A stretch of DNA of 45,517 bases from Desulfovibrionaceae bacterium (GCA_009773665.1 WSYE01000012.1:135369-180885); one strand, 5' to 3'. Shown: positions 34,158 through 43,153, numbered from the stretch's first letter. Notes: generated by a model from the sequence alone, not told the origin. Made by a program: numbers and translations.

Positions 34158-34544
34158 CTATTTTCCGATCCGAAATGCGAAAGGTATGGCGTCTATCAAC
34201 CCTGCACCGTTGCCTGTGAATCCTGAGGCGACAAAATCGAAGGAGCCCAGTCGACCATCGTCGCAAACGACAGTGCCGTTTCCTTGATGCCGGTCGGTGT
34301 TGATGTATTCCCCCTGGCAGGTCACACCTTGATTCGTCGTGAGGGTTAATATCCCGCCACCGCTAAAGTACGCTGTAGCCCTGCCAGTGAACGTCTCCGG
34401 AGTATCCTGTATTTCCCCCTCGACAGGGAGTTCAACTGAAAACTTTGCATGCGCGTCAACCGTAAGCATCGTGCAAACACATGCACACACAGCACACAAA
34501 GAATTAATACAACGATATATCATTCTACCACTCAAATGCGTCAC
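34158..34544 (-). CDS. Secreted hypothetical protein with glycine-rich beta repeats
   Basis: A 128-aa protein starting at GTG 34544 (GAGG 7 nt upstream), or at ATG 34523. Either way a hydrophobic Cys-rich signal-type segment (INSLCAVCACVCTMLTVDAHA) precedes a mature domain with FTGRATAYFSGGGILTL, GVTCQGEYINT, and DGRLGSFDFVASGFTGNG. The pattern of glycine-rich strands and two cysteines in the mature part suggests a small periplasmic beta-sheet protein. I recall similar conserved hypothetical proteins but no function. It lies in the island between csbD and the second PRC-barrel gene. Confidence 0.6.
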   Translation of the reverse strand: MTHLSGRMIYRCINSLCAVCACVCTMLTVDAHAKFSVELPVEGEIQDTPETFTGRATAYFSGGGILTLTTNQGVTCQGEYINTDRHQGNGTVVCDDGRLGSFDFVASGFTGNGAGLIDAIPFAFRIGK

Positions 34545-34771
34545 AAGAACCTCGATGCTTCACGTAGACTGCAATTCACAATTCCCCTGAATTCACCTAC
34601 GATTGTACGCATACAAACTCAGCGACCAGACCCGACCACCTGTCCTCTAGCCAGCGACACTCGTCATGAATCCCAAAGCGTGGATCCAGGTGCATCACCG
34701 AATGACAACAGCCCTCAACCACTTCGCAAAGTGCCCTCACGTGTTTGAACATGAGGACACCAGGGATGTGG

Positions 34772-35170
34772 CTAGTCTGCGTACTTGAACTCAGGCATTG
34801 CCTTGACTGCTTCCTTGGTTGCGCCAGGCAACATGACGCGCTTGGCAACGACCTTGAACTGATTGACGGGGATGACCACATCGTGCTTCGCCATACCCAG
34901 GAAGCCCCCGGTACTGACGATGGCGTAAGACATGGACTTGTCAGGCGTCACGATAATGTCTTCGATTACGCCCACCTTCTCATTGGCATCGTTGAAGACA
35001 TCCTTGGACATTATGTCCTTTTTGATGCTCCATCCTTTTGCGAGAACACTGATCTGTTCGACCGGAACGCCAACTGTTCCCACAACAGGTGTTTGCGCAA
35101 ATGCTGCTCCAACCAACATAAAAATAGCCATGACGATTGCCACAATAAAATTTTGAAAATTAATTCTCAC
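34772..35170 (-). CDS. Exported PRC-barrel domain protein
   Basis: A 132-aa protein with a signal peptide (FIVAIVMAIFMLVGAAFA, cleavage before QTPV) followed by a PRC-barrel (SKDVFNDANEKVGVIEDIIV; MSYAIVSTGGFLGMAKHDVV). The GTG at 35170 with AAGGAG 7 nt upstream was chosen; the longer frame from 35218 lacks a ribosome binding site. It is a secreted relative of the cytoplasmic PRC-barrel protein nearby (GGFLGM shared). The stress-related neighbours suggest a periplasmic protective role, unproven. Confidence 0.82.
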   Translation of the reverse strand: MRINFQNFIVAIVMAIFMLVGAAFAQTPVVGTVGVPVEQISVLAKGWSIKKDIMSKDVFNDANEKVGVIEDIIVTPDKSMSYAIVSTGGFLGMAKHDVVIPVNQFKVVAKRVMLPGATKEAVKAMPEFKYAD

Positions 35171-35315
35171 AGCGAACTCCTTTTTTAAAGAGTTTGTATA
35201 ATCACCTTCACACGGCACACCATCAATCTGACTGGATTACACTTGTATCGGCAATAACAAACGCAATACTGTCTGCAACCATGAGAATTCTGACTAGATT
35301 TCTCGCCAGGCCTAC

Positions 35316-35618
<303 letters not shown>

Positions 35619-35873
35619 GGTATCTCTCCTGCGACGTGTTACTGGTTTGGATCACTTTCAATAACTCTCAAACCTCTCCACAAGAACGATCTTCTCTTGC
35701 ATTACCTACAAAAATTCTTAGATGCATCAATCATTTGCTAGGCGTACACAAACCACACCAAACCGTCTTGCAAAATGCACCAAATCTCAGAAAACATTCT
35801 TACAACTCATCCAATAGGTTTTATTCACCAGAAGCATGCTCATAACCCCATCCCCATAAACGACACTACATAT

Positions 35874-36032
35874 CTAAATCCTTCCAAGTAAAAACAAAAC
35901 GAGCAACACAAGCAGTATTATTCCGACTACTCCCCCAGGCGCGTAGCCCCACGAACGACTATGCGGCCACACAGGGATCACCCCTAGAAGAGCCAAAACC
36001 AAGACAACCAACAGTATTGTTCCGATCGACAT
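35874..36032 (-). CDS. Small DUF3309-like membrane protein
   Basis: A 52-aa protein, read directly from the minus strand. Two hydrophobic helices (ILLVVLVLALLGVIPVW near the N terminus and VVGIILLVLLVLFLLGRI at the C terminus) are joined by PHSRSWGYAPGG, matching the DUF3309 pattern. GGAGGAG lies about 6 nt before the ATG at 36032. Proteins of this type occur near other stress genes such as csbD and PRC-barrel proteins. Function unknown. Confidence 0.85.
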   Translation of the reverse strand: MSIGTILLVVLVLALLGVIPVWPHSRSWGYAPGGVVGIILLVLLVLFLLGRI

Positions 36033-36579
36033 TGCTGCTCCTCCAATTTATGATTGTACTGTACAACAAACACAAACAATACAGTAACTATAGCTAGCTC
36101 AATTAACGCCTTTGCGTCTCTACCAGCAAACATGAGCCTCACGTATCAACAATACAATATCCATGCCGACACGCCGACACCTCTATCCACCTAAACGCCC
36201 TGACTATAATGATTATCATTACAATTTAATCTTACACATCTCATTTTACGAGAACCGCTCTATGACAATATTATCATCAAACAATAATTGAAAATTACTA
36301 AAACACGCGTCAGGAATGGGATGCACATCCAATACTGATTATGGAGTTCCTAACTCAGAATCTTTGTGGATGGCCCCCGAGAACGTAGATCGTCCCGATA
36401 TAGTTCGTGATATTTCGGTGAGACTTCCCTTGAGCGTACGACCTGCGTGAGATTGCATCCACAATCTCTTTATGAGTGGATTGTTCAAATGAACATGCTA
36501 CAAGCTTATGGTGCTTCCAGGTCAAACCGGAAACGCCTGACCTTTAGCCGCGATACGCCTCCAGGAGGGCAAGCAGTCC
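36033..36579. other. 547-nt intergenic region with regulatory structure
   Basis: Between the DUF3309-like gene (minus) and the P-type ATPase (plus) the DNA is AT-rich and contains a Fur-box-like site (36205-36223), a GAGATTG/CAATCTC hairpin (36449-36468), and a 9-bp long-range inverted repeat TTGTGGATG (36364-36372) / CATCCACAA (36456-36464). The last two would fold in the ATPase leader. No gene is recognised. Confidence 0.5.
36205..36223. promoter_or_regulatory. Fur-box-like operator
   Basis: TATAATGATTATCATTACA matches 16 of 19 positions of the classical Fur box (GATAATGATWATCATTATC) around a central symmetric core. It lies about 170 nt upstream of the DUF3309-like gene and 357 nt upstream of the ATPase, so it could repress either promoter when iron (or another metal) is abundant. 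Confidence 0.55.
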
Positions 36580-39204
36580 ATGAAGCCCACTCGTTTTGAT
36601 CCCGCAACAGCCACTGGCCTGAGTGATGCCGAGGCCATCCATCGACAGCACAACGAGGGTTTCAACGAGATACCTCAGGCCGCCAAACGTGGCATGTTCT
36701 CCATCGCCATAGAGGTCATGCGGGAACCGATGTTTCTGCTTCTGGTTGGCTGCGGCAGCCTGTATCTGCTCATGGGGGAGCTTTCGGACGCGCTCATGCT
36801 TCTTGGCTTCGTCTTTGTGGTTATGAGTATCACCATCACCCAGGAACGGCGCACGGAGCGTGCCCTGGACGCGCTGCGCGACCTCTCCAGTCCACGCGCC
36901 CTGGTAATTCGCGACGGTCAGCAGCGGCGCATTGCAGGACGCGAAGTGGTCCGAGGCGACCTGGTCCTGCTCTCAGAAGGTGATCGAGTCCCCGCAGATG
37001 CAGTGCTGCGCTACGCGCTGAACGTATCTGCCGACGAGTCTCTGCTCACAGGCGAGTCCGTGCCTGTGCGAAAATCAAGTTCCCAGAATGCCACGGGGGT
37101 CGGAAAGCCCGGCGGTGACGATCTGCCCGACGTCTTTTCGGGCTCGCTCATCACAAGGGGACAGGGTTTGGCCGAGGTGGTGGCCATTGGGGCAGGTACG
37201 GAGCTTGGAAAGATTGGCAAGGCGCTCCAGTCCATCGAACCGGTGAAGACCCCCCTCCAGAGCGAGACGGGGCACATGGTCAAACAACTCGCGGTAATCG
37301 GGCTAGGACTCTGCGCCGTGGCCATTGTGGCCTACGGCCTGACACGCGGCAATACGACGCAGAGCTGGGGCCAGGCTGTGCTGGCTGGCATCGCTATGGC
37401 CATGGCCGTGCTTCCGGAGGAGTTCGCTGTCATATTGACAATCTTCCTGGCCCTGGGGGCTTGGCGACTCTCTCGCAGCCGCGTGCTCACCCGGAGCATG
37501 CCAGCCATAGAAACGCTGGGCGCAGCGACCGTGCTATGCACGGACAAGACAGGCACCCTTACCCTCAACAGGATGACTGTTCGCCAACTGCATGCAGGAG
37601 ACCAGACCTTTGTTGCCTCTGAAGGCGCAACGCTGCCGGAGGTTTTCCACTCGCTCCTGGAATACGGGGTGCTGGCCAGTAAGAAGGAAATCTTCGACCC
37701 CATGGAGCGTGCCCTGCGCCAGCTGGGCGACAACCACTTGAGCAAGACCGAGCATTGGCACGAGCAATGGGAGATGGTGCGCGATTACCCACTGTCTCCG
37801 GAGTTGCTGGCCTTGTCCCACGTCTGGCGCGCGGCAGGCAAAGACAGCCTCATGGTTGCTACAAAAGGCGCACCGGAAGCCATCGCTGAGCTGTGTCATC
37901 TTAATGAGAGACAGAGGGGCGCATTGACCACCCAGGTTGACAAGATGGCCGGGGAAGGGTTGCGCGTGCTCGGTGTTGCCCGGGCCGTCTGGCCCCAGGC
38001 AACTCCATCCCAGGCCCCCCTGCCCGTGGAACAGCATGACTTTGAATTCGAATTCCTTGGACTCGTGGGCCTGGAGGACCCTATCCGTCCCACCGTTCCG
38101 GCAACGATTCAGGAATGCTACACGGCAGGGATTCGGGTGATCATGATCACCGGCGACCACCCGGCCACCGCCCAGAGCATCGCTAGGCAGATCGGGCTGC
38201 GCGCCCCTCACGGAGATGGCGCAGGGGTCATTACCGGTCCGGAGTTGGACGCCATGAACGACGAGGAACTTACGCGGCGCATCCCGGATGTCGATGTGTT
38301 TGCCCGTGTGGTGCCGGAGCAGAAACTGCGCCTGGTGAACGCCCTCAAGGCCAACGGCGAGATTGTGGCCATGACCGGAGACGGTGTGAACGATGCCCCG
38401 GCCCTCAAGGCGGCGCACATCGGCATTGCAATGGGCGGGCGCGGCACGGATGTGGCGCGGGAAGCCTCGGCCCTGATCCTGCTTGACGACGACTTCTCAT
38501 CAATCGTGCAAGCCATCCGCCTCGGTCGCCGCATATATGACAATATCAAGAAGGCCGTGGGCTACACACTGGCTATCCACGTGCCCATCGCCGGGCTTTC
38601 CATGATCCCGGTATTCTTTGCCGACTTGCCGCTCATGCTCCTGCCTGTGCACATCGTCTTTCTTGAACTCATCATTGACCCGGCCTGCTCACTCATTTTC
38701 GAAGCAGAGGGAGCTGATAAGGATATCATGCTCCGCCCACCGCGCGAGCCGGGCGAGCGGCTCTTCAACGTGCGAATGCTGGGCATCAGCTTACTGCAGG
38801 GAAGCTTTGCGCTTGCATTTATATTGCTCATGTTCTGGGTGGCGGGCCTGCTGGGGCAGCCTCAGGACGATTCCCGACGCTCGTTTGTCTTTGCCACATT
38901 GGTTTTTGCCAATCTGGCGCTGATCATGACCAACCGCTCATGGAGCCGCACCATCATCACCATGCTCAAGGAGCCAAACGCAGTGCTGTGGTGGATACTA
39001 GGCGGGGCGACGGTTATGCTGGCCCTGGTGCTCTATGTCCCTGCACTGCGTAGCCTACTGCACCTGAATGCGCTTCAGCCCAAGGACCTCGGACTTTGCC
39101 TGCTAACCGGCGTGGCGAGTGTCGGGTGGTTCGAAGTGTACAAACTCTTGCGCGGAAATATCCAGCCACCAGCCGCTGCACCGGTGACCTCACAAGGACC
39201 ATAG
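36580..39204 (+). CDS. Cation-transporting P-type ATPase (P2-like)
   Basis: An 874-aa membrane pump with about ten transmembrane helices. Landmarks in order are the actuator TGES at residues 157-160, helix 4 PEEF (279-282), the phosphorylated Asp322 in DKTGTLT, KGAPE (about 429) and TGDGVNDAP (599-607). It belongs with Ca2+/Mn2+-type P2 ATPases rather than heavy-metal P1B pumps (no CPC motif, no N-terminal metal-binding domain), and the PEEF variant differs from the usual PEGL. The cation is therefore unclear. GAGG precedes the ATG by 11 nt. It is on the opposite strand from the rest of the island genes. Confidence 0.9.
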   Translation: MKPTRFDPATATGLSDAEAIHRQHNEGFNEIPQAAKRGMFSIAIEVMREPMFLLLVGCGSLYLLMGELSDALMLLGFVFVVMSITITQERRTERALDALRDLSSPRALVIRDGQQRRIAGREVVRGDLVLLSEGDRVPADAVLRYALNVSADESLLTGESVPVRKSSSQNATGVGKPGGDDLPDVFSGSLITRGQGLAEVVAIGAGTELGKIGKALQSIEPVKTPLQSETGHMVKQLAVIGLGLCAVAIVAYGLTRGNTTQSWGQAVLAGIAMAMAVLPEEFAVILTIFLALGAWRLSRSRVLTRSMPAIETLGAATVLCTDKTGTLTLNRMTVRQLHAGDQTFVASEGATLPEVFHSLLEYGVLASKKEIFDPMERALRQLGDNHLSKTEHWHEQWEMVRDYPLSPELLALSHVWRAAGKDSLMVATKGAPEAIAELCHLNERQRGALTTQVDKMAGEGLRVLGVARAVWPQATPSQAPLPVEQHDFEFEFLGLVGLEDPIRPTVPATIQECYTAGIRVIMITGDHPATAQSIARQIGLRAPHGDGAGVITGPELDAMNDEELTRRIPDVDVFARVVPEQKLRLVNALKANGEIVAMTGDGVNDAPALKAAHIGIAMGGRGTDVAREASALILLDDDFSSIVQAIRLGRRIYDNIKKAVGYTLAIHVPIAGLSMIPVFFADLPLMLLPVHIVFLELIIDPACSLIFEAEGADKDIMLRPPREPGERLFNVRMLGISLLQGSFALAFILLMFWVAGLLGQPQDDSRRSFVFATLVFANLALIMTNRSWSRTIITMLKEPNAVLWWILGGATVMLALVLYVPALRSLLHLNALQPKDLGLCLLTGVASVGWFEVYKLLRGNIQPPAAAPVTSQGP

Positions 39205-39315
39205 TCTGGCAAGCGTGGCACCTCAAGACCGGTAAGGGCTCGACCTCCGCGAAAACACGCCAAGGTTCGGTCTGTAGCCATGAAGGGCGATTGAATTAAC
39301 GAGCTCCGCCGGTAT

Positions 39316-39363
39316 GATCCGGGCCTCCCACTGGAGATTTCCGCGTTTTCTAAAGCTCGCCAT
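39316..39363 (-). pseudogene. N-terminal remnant of a tyrosine recombinase (integrase)
   Basis: GGAGG 6 nt before an ATG at 39363 opens MASFRKRGNLQWEARI, which is the typical N terminus of phage/island tyrosine integrases (MASxRKRGNLQWEAR). Similarity ends after 16 codons, and the frame then runs on with unrelated residues to a TGA at 39223. The gene is truncated. Its location about 100 nt from a tRNA-Leu 3' end, reading away from it, is the usual position of an island integrase. Confidence 0.75.
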
Positions 39364-39400
39364 GCTCCACCTCCGTGGGCAGAGTGGAGAAATAATGGAG

Positions 39401-39448
39401 AAAAAATGCAAGCGGGCGGCCTAGCTTCACCAGCTAAACCGCCCGCAA
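39401..39448 (-). terminator. Intrinsic terminator of tRNA-Leu
   Basis: On the minus strand GCGGGCGG and CCGCCCGC form an 8-bp GC stem just past the tRNA 3' end and are followed by a CATTTTTT tract, a typical Rho-independent terminator. Confidence 0.85.
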
Positions 39449-39479
39449 CCCGCTGAAATTTGGTACCGGGAGGGGGACT
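39448..39479 (+). repeat. tRNA-side partner of the putative att repeat
   Basis: This block spans the CCA end of tRNA-Leu (from 39461) and the adjacent sequence. It matches 31122-31153 at 25 of 32 positions in the same orientation. It marks the tRNA-proximal end of the proposed 8.3-kb island. Confidence 0.6.
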
Positions 39480-39547
39480 CGAACCCCCAAGGCCTTGCGA
39501 CCGGCGGATTTTGAGTCCGCTGCGTCTACCAATTCCGCCATCCCGGC
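39461..39547 (-). tRNA. tRNA-Leu (CAA anticodon)
   Basis: An 87-nt tRNA starting GCCGGGATGG and ending CCA, encoded on the minus strand. The anticodon arm GCGGA-CTCAAAA-TCCGC gives the anticodon CAA. The long variable arm and GGTTCGAGTCCC T-loop fit the leucine class II tRNA. The acceptor stem pairs GCCGGGA with TCCCGGT, with a G-U pair at the end. Its 3' end is the probable integration site of the neighbouring island. Confidence 0.95.
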
Positions 39548-39637
39548 ATGCAAAAGGGTTTTCTCTCTAGGACACGCGGGACAAAGTGTCAAGAATGGCT
39601 TGTGCTTCCCGGTTCTAGCTGGTAGCCCGGACTCCCC

Positions 39638-40324
39638 ATGGACATGCCGCTCGGAACCATCGCCAACGCCGCCGCCATCGTGGTCGGGAGCCTCATCGGG
39701 CTTCTGATGCACGGTCGCTTCCCCGAGAACGTCAAGAAGATCGTCTTTCAGGCGCTGGGCCTCTCCGTGCTGCTGATCGGCCTTCAAATGGCGCTCAAGA
39801 TGGACAGGCCCCTTCTCGTCGTTTTCAGCTTAGTGTTGGGCGGCATCGCGGGTGAGCTTCTGCGCATCGAAGACCGCCTGGAGTCCCTGGGCGAACGCCT
39901 CAAGCGCGTCTCGCGCTCCAAGAGCGACCTGTTCACCGATGGCTTCGTGTCGGCCTCGCTGATCTACTGCGTGGGCTCCATGGCCATCCTGGGCTCCTTG
40001 GACGACGGCCTGCGAAACGACCCCACCATCCTGCTCACCAAGGCCACCCTGGACGGCTTCGCCTCCATCCCCCTGGCCTCCACCTACGGCGTGGGCGTCA
40101 TGTTTTCCGCAGTGCCCGTGTTCCTGTACCAGGGCGCCATGACGCTGGCGGCGGGGTCCGTGCGCGAGGTGGTCACGCCAGAGCTTCTCACGCAGATCAC
40201 CTCCACGGGGGGGCTGCTCATTCTTTCCATCGGCGTGAACCTCCTGGGGTTCACGCACATCCGCGTCGGCAACCTGCTGCCCGCGATCGTAGCCGCCGCG
40301 CTCTTGAGTTTCACACCCATTTAG
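39638..40324 (+). CDS. DUF554 membrane protein
   Basis: A 228-aa integral membrane protein with about six or seven hydrophobic segments, of the DUF554 family (GTIANAAAIVVGSLIGLL at the N terminus; TDGFVSASLIYCVGSMAILG). Function unknown, possibly transport. The start may be ATG 39638 or ATG 39644; neither has a strong ribosome binding site. It lies 18 nt upstream of hypA and may be co-transcribed with hypAB. Confidence 0.85.
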   Translation: MDMPLGTIANAAAIVVGSLIGLLMHGRFPENVKKIVFQALGLSVLLIGLQMALKMDRPLLVVFSLVLGGIAGELLRIEDRLESLGERLKRVSRSKSDLFTDGFVSASLIYCVGSMAILGSLDDGLRNDPTILLTKATLDGFASIPLASTYGVGVMFSAVPVFLYQGAMTLAAGSVREVVTPELLTQITSTGGLLILSIGVNLLGFTHIRVGNLLPAIVAAALLSFTPI

Positions 40325-40342
40325 GCCACAAACGGGGACGCC

Positions 40343-40633
40343 ATGCACGAAATGTCCATCGCCCAGTCCATCCTGGACATCATCCAGCAGGAAATGGAGA
40401 AGAACGGCCTGACCCAGCTCATCCGGGCCAAGGTCAAGTTCGGCGGCCTCACCAACACCGTGCCCGAGGCGCTGGAGACGTGCTTTATGGCGCTCACGGT
40501 GAAGACCCCGCTGGAATCCGCCGTGTTCGAACTCAACCGGATGCTGGTGCCCTGCCCGGCCTGCGGCGAGGATCTCGGCCACACCGTGCTGGCAGGCAAG
40601 GAACTTTTCATCGACTACATAGAGGCGCAGTAA
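40343..40633 (+). CDS. hypA: Hydrogenase nickel incorporation protein HypA, shortened
   Basis: A 96-aa protein that delivers nickel to NiFe hydrogenase with HypB. The N terminus MHEMSIAQSI provides the nickel-binding His2, and GGLTNTVPEALETCF is typical. Normal HypA has about 113-118 residues and a zinc site of two CxxC pairs. Here only one pair remains (C71 and C74 in VPCPACGED) and about 20 residues that should carry the first pair are absent, without a frameshift. It may be an in-frame deletion or an error. GGGGA precedes the ATG. hypB follows after 1 nt. Confidence 0.9.
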   Translation: MHEMSIAQSILDIIQQEMEKNGLTQLIRAKVKFGGLTNTVPEALETCFMALTVKTPLESAVFELNRMLVPCPACGEDLGHTVLAGKELFIDYIEAQ

Positions 40634-40634
40634 C

Positions 40635-41291
40635 ATGAAAGTATCCGTGATCAGAAACGTCCTGGAAGCCAACGACCGCCTTGCCCAGGAACTCAAAGAC
40701 CTGTTCGCCCAGCGCGGCATCCTGGCGCTCAACCTGATGAGCTCCCCCGGCGCGGGCAAGACGAGCCTTCTGGAGCGCACCCTGCGCGACCTGGGCGGCG
40801 AGTTCAAGATGGCCGTCATCGAGGGCGACCTCCAGACCGACAACGACGCCCGGCGCGTGGCCGCCACCGGCGCTCAGGCCGTGCAGATCAACACCGAGGG
40901 CGGCTGCCACCTGAACAGCTCCATGATTCTGGAAGCGCTGAAACAGATCGACCTGGACGGGCTGGACATCCTGTTCATCGAGAACGTGGGCAACCTGGTC
41001 TGCCCGGCGGAGTTCGACCTGGGCGAGGACAGCAAGGTGACGCTTCTCTCCGTCACCGAAGGCGACGACAAGCCGGAAAAGTACCCGCTCATGTTCAACC
41101 TGAGCGAGGTTTCCGTGCTGAACAAGGTCGATCTGCTGCCCTACGTGGATTTTGACATGGAGCGCGCCAGAGGCTTCATGCGGGCCTTGAATAAGGACAT
41201 CATCATCTTCGGCGTCTCCTGCAAGACCAGCGAAGGGCTGGAGGGGTGGTATGAGTGGCTGCGCAAGAAGCGGGCCGCGAAGAAGGGCTAA
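40635..41291 (+). CDS. hypB: Hydrogenase nickel incorporation GTPase HypB
   Basis: A 218-aa SIMIBI-class GTPase that drives nickel insertion into the hydrogenase large subunit. The P-loop is SPGAGKTS (37-44), EGDLQTDND follows, the metal site Cys91-His92 lies in INTEGGCHLN with Cys123 near ENVGNLVCP, and the base-recognition NKVD is at 163-166. It lacks the N-terminal CxxCGC motif and His-rich stretch seen in some HypB. It starts 1 nt after hypA and ends in an intrinsic terminator. Confidence 0.96.
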   Translation: MKVSVIRNVLEANDRLAQELKDLFAQRGILALNLMSSPGAGKTSLLERTLRDLGGEFKMAVIEGDLQTDNDARRVAATGAQAVQINTEGGCHLNSSMILEALKQIDLDGLDILFIENVGNLVCPAEFDLGEDSKVTLLSVTEGDDKPEKYPLMFNLSEVSVLNKVDLLPYVDFDMERARGFMRALNKDIIIFGVSCKTSEGLEGWYEWLRKKRAAKKG

Positions 41292-41305
41292 CGAGATTTG
41301 AAATC

Positions 41306-41329
41306 AAGGGGGCTTCGGCCCCTTTTTTT
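41306..41329 (+). terminator. Intrinsic terminator of hypAB
   Basis: GGGGC-TTCG-GCCCC (about 41309-41322) with a UUCG-type loop is followed by seven T residues, a textbook Rho-independent terminator 15 nt past the hypB stop. Confidence 0.92.
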
Positions 41330-41422
41330 GTGGGCAATCGCGCCGGTATATGAGCAAGATCTCCGTGTCGAGGATAGTCGCGCAGACCTGACGAACGTTC
41401 AATTCGCAAAGAGGGGAAGGAA

Positions 41423-41857
41423 TTGAGTATTTACAGGGGAAATATTTCTATTAGATTTTTTCATCCCGAGAGGGATTTGACATTTCTATCACCACTGCTT
41501 GGCCTTGACTGCTACAAGTGCTGGAAAGCTGGAACGCCAAGGAGAACCATTGCGGGTAACTACCTCCCTGGTTTGTACAAGAATAGCTATTGGTGCACTA
41601 GTTTAGAGTTTCCAGGTGAAAATCCCTTCGGTGAACAGCTACAAAAGGCAATTGCACACTTGGTAGAAATTGAGAAAACAGCCCATGAGACCAAGTCCTC
41701 CGGTGGGAGAGTTGAGGTGTACGTGCAGCTTACTGGATTGGTGAATAACGGAGATACAATCAATTCAGAGCAGCTCAAAATCCTCGGCAACCTTGGGGTA
41801 GACCTACTTGTTGAAGTGTTTCCAGATGCTCAACAAGCGTTTGACTTCAACAAGTGA
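41423..41857 (+). CDS. DUF4279-like hypothetical protein
   Basis: A 144-aa protein (TTG start with GGGGAAGG upstream). Its N terminus (ISIRFFHPERDLTFLSPLLG followed by KCWKAGTPRRTIAGNY) resembles DUF4279, a family often found as lone genes and sometimes linked to immunity proteins of contact-dependent toxins. The base composition is more AT-rich than the flanks, suggesting acquisition. No toxin gene is adjacent. Function unknown. Confidence 0.6.
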   Translation: MSIYRGNISIRFFHPERDLTFLSPLLGLDCYKCWKAGTPRRTIAGNYLPGLYKNSYWCTSLEFPGENPFGEQLQKAIAHLVEIEKTAHETKSSGGRVEVYVQLTGLVNNGDTINSEQLKILGNLGVDLLVEVFPDAQQAFDFNK

Positions 41858-42015
41858 CAGCAACGCGCTGACAATGTGAAACTACCACCTGACCTTGCCG
41901 CCCTCACCGTTCACTCTGTACTCCCGCCGTACCGCCGTGGTATCTCCATCGCCACGCCGGGCAGGACGCTCTCGCCCCCATAATCACGCCGAATCACCGC
42001 ATCAGGAGATAAATC

Positions 42016-43134
42016 ATGGCCGAACTCTTTGAAGCCACCACCATAAACGGCATGTCCCTCCGCAACCGTTTCGTGCGCTCCGCCACCTGGGAGGGCCTCG
42101 CGGGCGACGACGGTTCGGTCACGCCGCGCCTCGTGGAGATGGTCGCCGAGCTGGCCCGTGGCGAAGTGGGCCTCATCATCAGCAGCCACGCCTTTGTCAC
42201 CCGCGAGGGGCAGGCGGGCCTCAAACAGGTCGGCGCTTACTCGGACGCCCTGCTGCCCGGCCTCGCCGCCATGGCCCAGGGCGTCCACGACGCTGGCGGC
42301 ACAATCGCCCTGCAACTGGCCCACGCGGGGAACCAGGGCAACGCCGCGCTCACCGGCCTTCGCCCCGTGGGGCCGAGCCCCTGCCTCGTGGACGGGGCAT
42401 CCATCTGCGACACCCTGGACAAGTCCGGCATCGCCGCCCTGGTGGCCGCCTTCGCCCAGGCCGCCGCGCGCGCGAAAATCACCGGCTACGACGCGGTGCA
42501 GGTCCATGCCGCCCACGGCTATCTGCTGAACCAGTTTCTCTCCCCGGCCTGGAACACCCGCACGGACGAATACGGCGGCGCACTCGAGAACCGGGCGCGG
42601 ATGCTCCTGGAAGTGGTGCGCAGCGTGCGCGAAGCCGTGGGGCCGGACTTTCCGGTGCTGGCCAAGATCAACACCGGGGATTTCGTGGAGAACAGCCAGA
42701 CCATGGAAGACAGCGCCCAGGTGGTCGCCATGCTGCGCGCCGCGTCGGTTGACGCCGTGGAGCTCTCGGGCGGATGCAGGCCCGCTGGCGAGGCCTTCAT
42801 GCCCGCGCGAAAAGGCAAGATCAAAATCCCGGACCAGGAGGTCTACTCCCGCGAGGCCGCTGCCCTGTGCCGCAGCATGACGGACGTGCCCCTGATGCTG
42901 GTGGGCGGCATCCGCTCACTGGATGTGGCGCAGGAGCTTATCCGCTCGGGTCTGGTGGACTATATTTCCATGTGCCGCCCGCTGATCAGTGAGCCTGGGC
43001 TCATCAAGCGCTGGCGCGAGGGTGACGCGCGGCCCGCCGAGTGCGTGTCGGACAACGCCTGCTACGGGCCTGGTTTCGCGGGCGAGGGGATTCGCTGCGT
43101 CACTTTTGAGAAGAAACGCGCCCGCAAGGCTTAA
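42016..43134 (+). CDS. NADH:flavin oxidoreductase/Old Yellow Enzyme-family protein
   Basis: A 372-aa FMN-dependent TIM-barrel oxidoreductase. NRFVRSATWEG, the catalytic region QVHAAHGYLLNQFLSP with the His-x-x-His-like pattern, WNTRTDEYGGALENRAR, and GGIRSLDVAQELI are typical of Old Yellow Enzyme relatives that reduce activated alkenes or act in thiol-disulfide related reductions. It lacks the long C-terminal FeS/FAD domains of 2,4-dienoyl-CoA reductases, though a short tail contains two Cys (DNACYGPG and IRCVTF). AGGAGA precedes the ATG. Confidence 0.9.
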   Translation: MAELFEATTINGMSLRNRFVRSATWEGLAGDDGSVTPRLVEMVAELARGEVGLIISSHAFVTREGQAGLKQVGAYSDALLPGLAAMAQGVHDAGGTIALQLAHAGNQGNAALTGLRPVGPSPCLVDGASICDTLDKSGIAALVAAFAQAAARAKITGYDAVQVHAAHGYLLNQFLSPAWNTRTDEYGGALENRARMLLEVVRSVREAVGPDFPVLAKINTGDFVENSQTMEDSAQVVAMLRAASVDAVELSGGCRPAGEAFMPARKGKIKIPDQEVYSREAAALCRSMTDVPLMLVGGIRSLDVAQELIRSGLVDYISMCRPLISEPGLIKRWREGDARPAECVSDNACYGPGFAGEGIRCVTFEKKRARKA

Positions 43135-43153
43135 GCGTATCTCATGAAGAAAA

